Of a stretch of DNA of 64,000 nt, positions 47,362 to 58,150 are shown in pieces. The stretch spans positions 96,275,648 through 96,339,647 of the forward strand of contig OZ020267.1 in the NCBI GenBank assembly GCA_963971225.1. The letters are read 5' to 3'. The stretch's first letter is position 1. Each line of letters opens with the position of its first letter. A model generated the notes under the pieces. It ran no database searches. It worked only from the letters and a program-made list of their open reading frames with translations, and was not told the origin of the DNA. The position numbers were made by a program, and so were the translations under genes. This DNA is from Melieria omissa (Eukaryota; Arthropoda; Insecta; Diptera; Ulidiidae).

Positions 47362-47376
47362 ACCCCTATCTTACAG
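47362..47376 (+). promoter_or_regulatory. Splice acceptor for env
   Basis: A pyrimidine-rich run ends in TTACAG with the AG at 47375-47376, 19 bases after the pol stop. The exon would start at 47377, in phase with env when paired with the donor at 42693. Confidence 0.7.
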
Positions 47377-48877
47377 AATCATATCACCCCTTCTCATCAT
47401 CTTGGCGAGCGAGGTGAAGATTTTCAACTACACCCTTTCCCACCTTATTACGCTAAACAATGGAGTTGGAAAAGTGCAGGACGGTATCTTCAAGATCGTT
47501 CATGTCATTAAGTTGAACCAGTACGAATCCTTCATCGATAAGGTGCGAAACTACACCCAGCAGAGCATCCCCAAGAACAACATCCTATTCCCACTCCTCA
47601 TCCAGGAAATCGACCAAACATCCCAGATCTTTACCGCCATACAACCGAATGAGCCATCGAGAAAGAAACGAGCCTTGAATATTCTGGGGACAGCCTGGAA
47701 ATATATCGCGGGGTCACCGGACCACGACGATTTCCAGCTAGTTTTAGATGTACTAAATGAAACAATAAGTAATACTAATAGGCAGGTTATTATAAACGAA
47801 GCTCTAATGGCAAGAATTAATAAATTGACTACGATGACTAATGATATAAGTAACGCCATACGCAAAGATAGCAACATTATGAGCGAGGCGACATTAGATA
47901 TCCAAACTAGGTTAAGATTGGTAAAAGAAGAATTGGTAAACATTAAATACGCCATACAATGGGCGAAGAATAACATACTCAATTCAATGTTACTAAACAA
48001 AAGAGAAATGGAATTAGCATTAAGAAAGTTAAAAGAGGAAAACATGTTATTCACTTCCGATGAGGAAGCCCTCGAATATGCTGATATCAAAATCTTGTAC
48101 GGAGATAAGACCCTATTGTACGTCATCCAAATCCCGCTCACAAGCAAAGAAAATTATATTAGTATTACTGTCAAACCGGTAATAAGAAATAACAGAATTG
48201 TAAACGTAAAGTATAAGCAGTTATTAAGAAATAATGGAACAACTTTAGGTGTATTAAGTAATTGTGTAACCATTAATAGTATAAGAATATGTAAGAAAGC
48301 CCAAGTAGTCGACATATCTAGTGACCCATGCGTACCAAGACTGTTGGACGGACTTAATTCGTCGTGTCTGCTAACTCACGGATACCACTTACCAAGGTTA
48401 GAGGAAATTTCTTCCGGTGTAATCCTGTTGAACGACTTCCATGGTACAGTCAATAACCAAACAATGGGGGGAACATTGCTAATTAAATTTTATAATTCCA
48501 CTCTTAAAATTGATAACACGACTTACCGAAACCTAGAGGCACCCCTCATGGAAGCCAACCCTCCAATGGTGCAAATGACTCCCCAAGAGGAAGGCTTCCT
48601 TAACTTACTTTCTCTGGAGCAGCTGAACCAGCTCCACCTCAATAACACTAAAAAAATCAGCTCCCTAAGGTCGGCATCGACAATAAACACGTATCTCACT
48701 ATTTCATCCTCAATGTTGTTCATCGTCTGTCTGATCATAATTAAAATCTGCTCTAGAAGTAGCACAAAAGTGGTTCTCCAACCACTAAACCCGAATCCCA
48801 TGCCGGTCGCGCACGTGCAAACGTCGGTAACAGCTAGACCATTGCATCAAAAAATCAGCGACCTACCCTACTTTTAA
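47377..48877 (+). CDS. env: Envelope glycoprotein, second exon
   Basis: About 500 residues, intact. There is no ATG at the beginning of the frame, which points to a spliced start (leader exon at 42670-42692). The beginning is hydrophobic, as for a signal peptide. A basic RKKR processing site lies at 47660-47671, followed by ALNILGTAWKYIAGSPD. This is the position and type of the fusion domain in errantivirus envelopes, which are related to baculovirus F proteins. Coiled-coil-like helices follow (NEALMARINKLTTMTNDISN and on), then several NxS/T sites and a membrane anchor at about 48689-48752 (ISSSMLFIVCLIIIKIC). Role by family: membrane fusion. Intactness suggests it is still under selection or very young. 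Confidence 0.92.
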
Positions 48878-48895
48878 CGATTGGGGACAATCGTT
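48876..48895 (+). other. GNRA-capped hairpin between env and polypurine tract
   Basis: AACGATTG (48876-48883) pairs perfectly with CAATCGTT (48888-48895) around GGGA, a GNRA tetraloop. The stem starts inside the env stop codon. Confidence 0.8.
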
Positions 48896-48898
48896 TTT

Positions 48899-48909
48899 AA
48901 GGGGGGAGG
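48899..48909 (+). other. Polypurine tract
   Basis: AAGGGGGGAGG lies immediately before the 3' LTR and serves as plus-strand primer in reverse transcription. Confidence 0.9.
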
Positions 48910-49305
48910 AGTTGACGGACGGCACCAATATTTCCGGATGTTGACATTAACACTACAGTTAATGTCAACAACCATACAATGTTGCTGAGGAGCGCGGTTT
49001 TTCGGCTGTTGACACTAACTCTTCGGTTAATGTCAACAACCATACAATGTTGCTGAGGAGCGCGTTTTTTCGGCTGTTGACACTAACTCTTCGGTTAATG
49101 TCAACAACCATACAATGTTGCTGAGGAACGCACTTTCGGACAGAAACGCTGACAGGGCTGCAAGCATCGATTTCGCAATATCGATTACGCAGCGCTGTTC
49201 AGCGACGGGCTTGGGCTAGTTTGTAAGAAGTTTTTAGCTGGTAGTTTCAGTTTAAGTTGAGCTTTTACGAATAAAGTACGCGTTCCGATCAAGTCGGAAC
49301 TAACT
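48910..49305 (+). repeat. 3' LTR
   Basis: 396 bp, apparently identical to the 5' LTR including the three 68-bp hairpin units (48941-49144). The AATAAA at 49270-49275 would act in 3' end formation. Confidence 0.97.
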
Positions 49306-49309
49306 TATA
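49306..49309 (+). repeat. Target site duplication (right)
   Basis: TATA following the 3' LTR, matching 41558-41561. Confidence 0.9.
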
Positions 49310-51235
49310 TACTTCTGATTACACAGATTGTGCCTGGAAAGGCTTGCACAGTTGAAATCAATTGGATCTTCTCCGTGGAGTAGATTGACTAATGGACTCC
49401 CTCTTCCTAGGGAAGTCTTAGATGATTACTTGGAATATTACCAAATATTAGATTGAACCGTAAAATTCCGACCCCGGGTCCAAGCAAAATCGAAACACCT
49501 TCTCTCTTGTCAAGTCTGGGTCCCGCAGTTCCAGATGAGCGCATTCGGAACTGGCCCATAGATACGCAATAACGAAGACATCCTACAAGATTTCTGAAGT
49601 TTCCCATGTCTATTTATCTGTTCACTTCAGTGCGATTTGCTTATTTTACTCGGTTTTTTTTTCCTTTGTTGCTTTTTTTTTAATTTCACCCCTAGTGTTT
49701 GCTATTGTAACTGATATGCATCAATTTTCTGTACTTAAAGTTTTTGTTGCTGCGCATATTTTCGCCTCGAGGACATCAGCAACATGCTGCTGCTGCCTAC
49801 ATACACTTACAGCCGCAACCAGACAAGCACAGACCGCATTCCTACCTTCATTCAAGTTCATTTTTTGTTGTTGTTGTTTTTTTGTTTGGATTAGCATTTT
49901 TCTCCTTTCCCGCAGGCTTCAAATCTTGAAAAAATTCTTCATGTACTCAACAGACTTTAATGGATGCTAACGCCTGTTACTACTGTTACTGTTGTTGTTG
50001 TTATTATTGTTGCTGTCTTATATGCTTGGAGGCCGATATATTTTTGTGTGAAATTTGCAAGAATTTTCTACCACTTGGCGATTTTTTCGATTCTCACATT
50101 TAAATAATTGAATGACTTGTCGACGAGCAGCAGTGTTGCCAGCAGTTTGCAATTCTAATACGAAGCACATGCAATATTTATGTATGAATGTGTGTGTGCA
50201 AGGTGAAGTACGTGTCGGCTGCTGGCACTTGTGGCGTGTAAAATATGAAAATTAACTTTAATTTGATGTTGCTTTACGACTTGCGGCCGCATACAAAATC
50301 CAAACGCCTCACTGCGCCAATCAGCAAAATCAGCTGCCACACAGACGTTGCGCACAATTTTTCCGTTGCTTCCTTTGCGATTTGACTTTTATTTGGCAAA
50401 TTTTCGACATCCTCAAGTTGACTCTTGAGCTGTGCCTGTTCCTGTTGCGAGCGTTCAGTGTTGAATTCCTTGTGTCAGTCAACAGCTTCAGTTCCGTTTC
50501 GGCTCGTCGTCAGGCCTGAGCGCGCAGCCATCCGATCTCTGGCCACACATAAAGCGATTATGTTGATTTGATGCCGTGATGGCTGTGATGGCTGTTGATG
50601 TAAGTGGGCGATGGTGATGGAAATATTTGAAAAATATTTGAAATTTGCATATGAAAAAGAACACTTTTCTTCGCTTGGCTTCAACATGTTTTTTGTTGCT
50701 ATTTTATGGTATTATTCTTCTTCTGCTTTTATTCTCTTCTCTGTGTCACGGCTTAACGTTTATCAGATTTGTAAAGATAAATTTGTAAGTATAGATTTTG
50801 CTCATAAATTGTGGCAATTTCATTAGCTTTTCTTATTTGAGGATGTTTGACGCGAGCGTGAGACAGGCAACGCATATTTTTTAAATACGAATATTTTGGT
50901 TTCCGTGAATTGTTTGCTTGTTTAATCACAGCATTTAGGGCGAATTGAATAATGAGAAGAAAAGGCAAACAAAAAAAACAGATAGCGTGTGCAACAGCTC
51001 AGCTTTCAGGAAAGGGCGACCACACAATTTGAGGTCAAAATGTCTGACTATGTAGACAAAAGCAGAGATAACACCGTGCGACATCATTTTTCACACCGGA
51101 AAGAATCCATTTGGGCGTGAAACTAGAGACAAAATATAGTAATACTGCGTACTCAGTTTGTAATTTTTACATCCTTTCTCCTTTTAAAAGGACTTTCAAA
51201 TTTTGAAGGGTATAAAAACTAAAAAACAAATAAAT
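49310..51235. other. Non-coding stretch
   Basis: No gene is supported. T-rich and (GTT)n tracts lie at about 49650-50010. Confidence 0.45.
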
Positions 51236-51475
51236 TTTTAAACACAGAAAAATTACTTAATATTTTTGGAAAAATACAAAATTATCACTTTTTGATTTAT
51301 TTAACCATTTTAAAAGAAACAGGGTTTTGATCAAACGCGTTCAATTGGTAGACTTCAATAAGAACTCAAACTTTCCCTGATATCGTTGCAAATTATTGGA
51401 AATTATTTTGGGGATAACGGTAAAATTTTTGCAATTTGCATCACTTCTAAAAATATTAATTTGTTGGAGCCTAAA
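51236..51475 (-). mobile_element. Fragment of the piggyBac-type MITE family, inverted
   Basis: The reverse complement of this stretch follows the internal sequence of copy 1 (about 4730-4930). Shared ordered blocks include TTTTTAGAAGTGA-like, GATATCAGGGAAAGTTTG-like and CAAAACCCTGTTTCTTT. Neither terminus with CCCTTTCGACCCC is present, so it is truncated at both ends. Confidence 0.7.
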
Positions 51476-53300
51476 GATGAAATTTTTAAAAATCCAGTGT
51501 ATGGCTGAGGGAGACTTTTAACTACAAATTCGAATTCCTTCGTTACGCCGTCTTTGAGTTCGTTCTAATTCAAAACAAAACTTGATTATGCTACGCTTAG
51601 CTTCCACTGCATCGGCGACCCCTTGTGCCTTCTTTCCACTGGTATTTACAACCTAAAAGGCTGCCAGTCTTGCTGCATGTTATGCCACAACCACTAACAT
51701 TCATTAAGTCTCCGACATCTACGCGCCCTATAACCATATTTTGCTACAACTTTGTCTTCGACGTCAGTGAGTGCAACAAAAGAAAAAAACCTTTAAGTGC
51801 AGCCAACAATAAAAATCAGAAGCCACTGTTGCTGACGCACAAAAACATTAGAACAATTAAATTAAAAACGCTTAAAATGCATTAAGTAACAACAACAAAA
51901 GCAACAACAAAACAAGCAAACAAAAGACAAATAACTAGTGAGCAGAGTTTTTGCCTTGGACTGCCACGGCCAAAGTCCGGCAGCTCCACTTGCACGACCC
52001 AAGCTGCCAAGGCAGCAATCTGCAAACGCAATCGGGAAGTGCGCAGCGACACAGCGCAAAGAACTTTATCGCTTAAGCTGCTGGCAACACTGCTTGTTGC
52101 CGCTGGTCACTCGGCAGTTTTTATTTTGCAATTTGCCGCAGCGCTTTTGTTCCTTGCTGCCGCTGTTGCCGTCGTCGCTGCTGCCTGCACGCCGAGTTGA
52201 TTTGCTTTTCATTGCATTATAATTGAATCTTCGAACACTAACACTAACGCAACTAACGTGCCGCACTCGCCGCGCCACACTGGCAGCCCTTCCATCGGGC
52301 GCCGCTCCCAGCCGCCAGCGGCGCTTATTATGTTCGAACGTATTGTGTGGCGTTTGAAAAAAGGCGCAGCAGCAGCCGCCAGTCGCTGCGCCAACAATAG
52401 CGACACAAATCGCAAAAAGGGGCAAAACAACTGACGATGATGCGGCAGCAAAAAAGACGGTGCCACCTAAACGACAGCGAACGCAAGGAGACGCTTCGAC
52501 GTTGGCTGCGTTGCATGATTTTGCATTTGCCTTCATCACACATTTTGCGGCTGTCTGAATTTGCGTTGACTTTGTTGCCATTTTTTGCAAAAAATAATGG
52601 AAAAAAATATTTACGAAACATTGAAAAATTCTACCTCAGCGCACCTGTCTGCCGACCTGACACGGCAGCGTCGACAAGACAGCCGCAACGCGTGCTTAAT
52701 CCTCACGACAAAGACGGATTTGCGCCGCTGTCTGCCACTTCATCGTTGACTGCTGCGACGGCTTTGCTGACTTTTCACCACTCGTCGTTATTTCTTTTTG
52801 TCGACTTTTTAGCCCGCATTAGCCTTCAGTGTTGACTTATAACGCAATATTGGAATGATGACAAGTTAGAAAGAGCATGACTCGACTTTGTGAGTGTGTG
52901 CGATTTTTTTTAATAAATTGCGGTTTGAATATCAATAAAAAAGCAGCATTTATTAGCAATTCAAATGGGCAAAAAGTGCGACTGAAGAGCGCTGCAAAAG
53001 GCATCAACAGTTGACAATTGTGTTCAGCGCATTTTTAAAACGCAATAATAAAGTCATTAGTAGGTGGCTCGAAGGTGAGTGAACTTTTTGACCAGTAAAG
53101 TATGTAAGTCACTTGAGTACATCACTTAAGTATATATATCACATATATTGTATATATCAAGTATGTGTATGTGTCATTATATCACGTTAGTTCAAGACTC
53201 CAGTGATTTTTATGGCCAACGACAAAACTCTGCGTATCAACATCAACATTCTTATAGGCCGACATGGGCCGACATTTTTTGATTTTTGTCCACTAATCTT
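51476..53300. other. Non-coding stretch; GC-richer at 51940-52840
   Basis: No gene is supported. The GC-richer part has overlapping low-complexity frames on both strands (CAG/GCC-type runs), none with domain features. It may be regulatory. Confidence 0.45.
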
Positions 53301-53633
53301 CTTCTCTTCTTGACTGGCACTACAGCCCGATTACGAGACTAAGGCCTAGCTACCAGCAACCAACCGTGTTGTGCGTGCGAATGTTTTTACAACGTTGGAA
53401 GGGACCTACAGTTTTATGCCGATTCCGAACGGCGAGTTGGGCGCTTTTTCATACGCAATTTTACTCTCAGAGGTTAGCCATTTCCTGCTGAGAGGACAGC
53501 CGCCGAATGAAAATTGTTGTTTTTCTTTTTTTTCGGTGTTAACGCAACGGGGTATTGAACCTGGATTCGTGCGTCGCATTTGACTCGCGGCCCAACGCAC
53601 TAGCCAGCTGAGCTACGGCGACCACCTAATCTT
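53293..53633 (-). mobile_element. tRNA-derived SINE with target site duplications
   Basis: The element at 53301-53625 reads on the minus strand. Its head starts GGTCGCCGTAGCTCAGCTGG and has an A box (53596-53615, TAGCTCAGCTGGCTAGTGCG) and a B box (53550-53562, AGGTTCAATACCC) at normal tRNA spacing. A body of about 230 bp has no coding capacity, and the 3' tail is a GAAGAAGAGAAG run. The direct repeats CTAATCTT at 53293-53300 and 53626-53633 fit LINE-mediated insertion. I cannot name the family. Confidence 0.8.
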
Positions 53634-54052
53634 TGATCTTTATTTGGTGACAGTGGTAAAAAGTAGCCCGAAAAAAATAGTGGACGAAAATTGCACTACC
53701 ATTAAGTAAAGATCAGTGATTAATGGGAAAAAATTCAGTTATCACTAAATTTATTTAGTGGTTGTGGAAAATGTCTCGCAGACCTCGTAGTGGTAGAGGA
53801 ATTTTAGTGCAAAACCACCATACCTGCTTGTAGGATCCTCATTCCTTTTTCAATCATGGAATTGGTAGAAATAACAAATGTTGGTTCATATAGCTATGAG
53901 CAACATGGCTCTGAATTGACTCTGAAATGCGTCCGTAAACTCAACAGTTATACCGCTCAAATTTAGGAGTCTCTAAAGTTGCGTAAAGGGCCTATTGGAA
54001 CAAAGTAAAATGAGCCAACAATTGAACTAACTGAAAGGGAACTATGCTTAGA
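53634..54052. other. Non-coding stretch
   Basis: Nothing recognisable between the SINE and the tRNA-like sequence. Confidence 0.45.
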
Positions 54053-54351
54053 GGCGTCGGTAGTTCAGCATAGGTCCATTAGACTAGACTAGACTAGACT
54101 AGACTAGACTAGACTAGACTAGACTAGACTAGACTAGACTAGACTAGACTAGACTAGACTAGACTAGACTAGACTAGACTAGACTAGACTAGACTAGACT
54201 AGACTAGACTAGACTAGACTAGACTAGACTAGACTAGACTAGACTAGACTAGACTAGACTAGACTAGACTAGACTAGACTAGACTAGACTAGACTAGACC
54301 ATTAGACTCCTATTCAAGAGGTCGTTGGTTCGATCCCTGGCTTGGTGCCGC
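54053..54351 (+). repeat. tRNA-like sequence split by a pentanucleotide array
   Basis: Removing the array (and the duplicated CCATTAGACT that brackets it) leaves about 75 bases. These can form a 7-bp acceptor stem with wobbles (GGCGTCG with TGGTGCC), have an A-box-like TAGTTCAGCATAGG and a B-box-like GGTTCGATCCC (near 54328), and are followed by TTTTT at 54354. A 7-base loop CTCCTAT would place CCT at the anticodon, but the T stem pairs poorly. It is more likely a tRNA-derived relic than a working gene. Confidence 0.5.
54081..54295 (+). repeat. (AGACT)43 microsatellite
   Basis: 43 perfect tandem copies of AGACT, 215 bp without interruption. The block CCATTAGACT occurs just before the array (54076-54085, whose AGACT is the first array unit) and again just after it (54299-54308). 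This is consistent with expansion by slippage from a short duplication. Confidence 0.97.
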
Positions 54352-54595
54352 ACTTTTTCAAATATTTTGATTTGTCCCTTAAATTAGCTTCCATCTTATC
54401 GACATTGTAAATTCCAATACCTTGTGATGCAGCCCCCATCAAAGACACCAACCCTCTGACATCAACTCCACCTACCTTTCAGCGACGAATATGCAGAGAG
54501 CGCTTCAGTAACTTAGTCAAAAAACTCTCGCCATATAGAAGTGTCGTTTCAAGGGGATTTTCAATTCTAATTCATAACGCAAGACCCTTTTTCTC

Positions 54596-55015
54596 TTAAC
54601 CCTTTCGACCCCAAAGTTGCCTGAGAGCAACTTCACCTATTTGTCATCTTATAGCAAAAGCTACTATTGATTTATGGGTTTAATTTAAGTAGACACCAAC
54701 AAATTAATATTTTTAGAAGTGAATTCAAAGCAAATTACAAAAATTTTACTTTTATCTCCCAAATAATTGTCAAGAATTCGCAGCGATATCAAAGAAAGTT
54801 TGATGAAAAGTAATAATTTTGTATTTTTTCATAAATATTTAATCATTTTTCTGTAATAGAAAAATATTTATATACAATTTATTTAGCCCGTTGTAAGCTA
54901 AAATTGTTCAAAAGTACTAGTTTACTCTAGAACTCTAACAAAGAGGAGTGGCGACTCTAAAAAGCCAAAAAGTTATATCGAGACACAGTGTAAAATTCGG
55001 GGTCGAAAGGGTTAA
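54596..55015. mobile_element. piggyBac-type MITE, copy 2
   Basis: The body is 54600-55011 (412 bp) with TTAA at 54596-54599 and 55012-55015. Both termini read CCCTTTCGACCCC in inverted orientation. The interior is homologous to copy 1 (4627-5147) with an internal deletion of about 100 bp. No coding capacity. Confidence 0.85.
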
Positions 55016-57000
55016 CTCATGCCGCAAAAATTTCCATCTGCTGCAAACAATGTTCCAAAATAAATTAAAGGCGAAAATTCTAATTACGGAATTGATTACC
55101 TATTCGTCATTGCTTTCCTTTTATTTTATACACCATCCGCCTTATAGTTTAACCAAATATGCCCCAAATACTTACGGTAAATCTCGGTTAACCCTGAGAT
55201 GGTCAATGGGACAATCTGAGCTGTATATATATTCGCCATTTAGAAAACGAATACTAAAGACTTGTAAAATGTATGAACGAAAAGAATTTTCCATTTAAGT
55301 TGTACAAATCATTCCATGTAATTTTTATTTATTTCTTGTAAAAATTCAACCCAGAACTAATAAACGACAGAATTCGTAGAGTTCGCTTTACAGCAATTTG
55401 ACAACATAAACGAATGTCAAAATATCATTTCCCTATAAGAATCAATTTGACATGCAAATAGAATCACCAAGCAAAACATTTGCCATTTGACGCTTCAGTG
55501 CGCGCCATTTAATTTAATTTAATTTCAATTTGAATCAATATTAAGAATTTATAAAAATGACCGAAATCATTGACTCACAGTCGATTTGGAAGTGGCCACA
55601 TAATCAGCGTTGACTTAACCCTACTTTTGCACCATGCGAATTGACTCATTGGCTCGCTGCGCCCCATTCCGATCATTCAAAGCGATTTACATGCAGAATT
55701 CAATCAAATATCCGCTGCGTGTGTGTGCTGCATACAGAGCAGCCAAGCTATGCAACAGCAGCGACATGTCCCGTCGCAAATTGTCGCCAGCGTTCTTTCG
55801 TTCGTTCATTCATTCATTTAGTGAGTGCAGAGCGTTGGGGTTCAGGTTCAATGCAGCGTGCAGTTGCCTGGCGCGCGAGTTTTCAAGCGTAATGACATTT
55901 CGGTGACAGTTGGCAGTTTGTTGCAGGGCACAACTGCAGCGAGACGGGAGCAGAAGAAGTGTGCAGCAAGTGGCTCGAGTGAATAGCGCAGACGTTGAAG
56001 TGGCTGTTGTGGCGTGGCGTACAGAACTAACGAGGGACCGACAGAGGGGCGGCAGCAGCAAGAAAGTAAACAAAGTGCATCGAGGAGCGGCAGACAGTCC
56101 TTGCCAGCCAGCAGACAGCCAAACAGTTGAATAGCCGGCAATGCAGACAAACGACACATGCAGCCGTAGCCGACACCTTTTGCATATGAAATGCGCAAAG
56201 AACTCTGCTGACATTCAAAACAAAAACAACAACAACAAACAAAAAAGTATAAAAAATTGCCACAAAAAAATTGTTCGAAAGGTGAAGTAGTGAACACAGA
56301 AAAGGGCAGCACCAAACCAACGCTGTAAATTAAATGAAGACAGCAGACAAGCTGTCCGTCCATGGCAGGCAAATATGGAGTAAGGGGCGAGCCTCAACTG
56401 GATCGTGCAACATTTTCGCATTTAAGTACGCAAACTTTAAAGTGGAAATGTTGCACAACTTGCAGACGACAAGTGGCAACGCTGCTCAGGAGAAAATTAA
56501 AACGTGCGCGAAATGAATTTCGCAGAAATGACAGAAATCAGCGTGGCGAGTCCGATGGTAAAAAGTAAAAAAGCCACAAATGACACAAGTTTCGGTGCCA
56601 ATAATCAACACACGAGACCAAAGGACAAACGACGAGGTCGAAAGAGGGGAAAAAGCTGCGCGAAAACGAAGAAAAAATGGGTAACAAATTCCAAAACTTA
56701 CAGCGCTCCCACACCAACACATATGGTCGCTGTAGGAAGGGGATTTTAATGCGAAAGCTTTGAGCTGGCACAGAGACGGAGAAATGGCTTAGGAAAAAAT
56801 TGCAACCAAAATTATGTCAAAAGTGTTGGACAAAATTAAACTAAAGCGCACTGGTCAACTGTGGGGAGAATAACTGGGCACACTGAAAAAAGTAACAAAA
56901 AGCAACAACAAGGTGCTGGAGCGAAGACGCGCACCATACAAACAGTTTATTTAAGTAGCTAGAAGCAGAATCGGCACTTATTAAATGTATTCTGTAAACT
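55016..57000. other. Non-coding stretch; GC-richer at 55620-56770
   Basis: No gene can be supported. Part of 55620-56770 has higher GC and several frames of 70-170 codons on both strands, but none shows domain-like composition. An untranslated first exon or promoter is possible. Confidence 0.45.
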
Positions 57001-58150
57001 AACTATTGATTCAAAGTACTCGAAAGTACTCAGTGGGTCAATAAAATTTGTACTTAGTATCGCAAGGTACTCAATACCGAGTCGATACCTGTATTCAGTA
57101 TTGAAAAGTACTCAGTATCAACGAAATACTAAATCTCAATATCGAAAAGTACTCAATAACCATTCAATCTTTGCCTTCAATATCATAAAGTTGTCAGCAC
57201 TGAATCGATACTTGTAGCCGGTATCAAAAAATACGGAGTCAATAATTGAAATCGAAATCAAAAAGTATTTCATATCGAATTGAGACTTGTACCTGTTATC
57301 AAAAATGAATCCGTTCCGAATCAATAATTATACTCGGTACTCGAAAAGTTCTCAGTACCGATTCAATAATTGTAGTCGGTATCGAAAAAGATTCAATATC
57401 GAATAGTTACTTCTAAAAAGTATCGAAAAGCAATAAGTATCTTAGTTTTGAAAAGTAGTGAGTACCGACACCATAATTGTACTCGGTATAAACAAGTAGT
57501 TAGTATCGAATTCATAATTGTACTTGGTAAGAAAAAGTATTTTATATCGAATCGATAAATTGTCTCTTTATTGAAAATCATTAGTATCGAATCGATAAAT
57601 GTACTTAATATCAAAAAGTAGTCAGTACTGAATCGATTGCAGTCGGTACCGAATTTATAATTGTACTTGGTATGAAAAAATATTTTATATCGAATCGATA
57701 ACTTTTCTCTTTATCGAAAATCATTAGTATCGAATCGATAAATGTACTTAATATCAAAAAGTAGCCAGTACTGAATCGATTGTAGTCGGTACCGAATTTA
57801 TAATTGTACTTGGTATGAAAAAGTATTTTATATCGAATCGATAACTTTTCTCTTTATCGAAAATCATTAGTATCGAGTCGATAAATGTACCTACTTAATA
57901 TTAAAAAGTAGTCAGTAGTCATACTTGTAGTGTCGAAAAGTAATAAGTCGATAATTAAAATCGAAATCAAAAAGTATTTTACATCGAAATGAGACTTGTA
58001 CATGTTATCAAAAAATAGTCCGTATTGAATCAGTAATTGTACTAGGTCTCGAAAAGTAGTCAGCATCGAATCAATAGATGTACTTAGTATCGATATATAG
58101 TTAGTACCGAATCGATAATTGCGCTCGGTATCAATTCGTCGTTTTCCTCA
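57000..58150 (+). repeat. CGATA-rich satellite-like array
   Basis: Degenerate short units combining AAAAGTAGTCAGTATCGAATC with GATAATTGTACTCGGTATCG repeat throughout. A higher-order unit of 143 bp is clear between about 57531 and 57890: the block TTTTATATCGAATCGATAA recurs at 57538, 57682 and 57825. The overlapping frames on the minus strand (Phe/Ile/Asp-rich) follow the repeat and are not genes. The sequence is dense in TATCGA/TCGATA, the half-sites of DREF and BEAF-32 motifs. Confidence 0.8.

Larger units (their letters stand above)
41562..49305 (+). mobile_element. Complete errantivirus-type (Ty3/gypsy with env) endogenous retrovirus
   Basis: This 7744-bp provirus has two apparently identical 396-bp LTRs starting AGTT and ending AACT, a 4-bp TATA duplication, and a tRNA-Lys-like primer site overlapping the LTR by one base. 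Intact gag, pol and env and a polypurine tract follow in order. Gag without a CCHC knuckle, the domain order protease-RT-RNase H-integrase, and an envelope with a basic cleavage site and a C-terminal membrane anchor are the errantivirus pattern (gypsy, ZAM, yoyo group). I cannot name the family. Identical LTRs mean a very recent insertion. All parts are in the opposite orientation to the SEA-domain gene and about 10 kb upstream of its first visible exon. Confidence 0.97.

Noticed and set aside
52066..52590. 174-codon minus-strand frame in a GC-richer island
   Set aside because: All frames are partly open because of GCC/CAG-rich DNA; no protein-like conservation pattern is visible.
54053..54351. 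Functional tRNA-Arg(CCT) with an intron-like insert
   Set aside because: The T stem has two non-pairing positions, the acceptor stem relies on wobbles, and the insert is a simple repeat not at the canonical intron position. Kept only as a tRNA-like relic.
55848..56372. 174-codon minus-strand frame, Cys/Leu/Phe-rich
   Set aside because: Overlaps other open frames on both strands; the Cys/Phe runs come from (CAA)n and AAA runs on the other strand.
57136..58066. Minus-strand frames rich in Phe, Ile and Asp
   Set aside because: They arise from the CGATA satellite units and repeat with its period.
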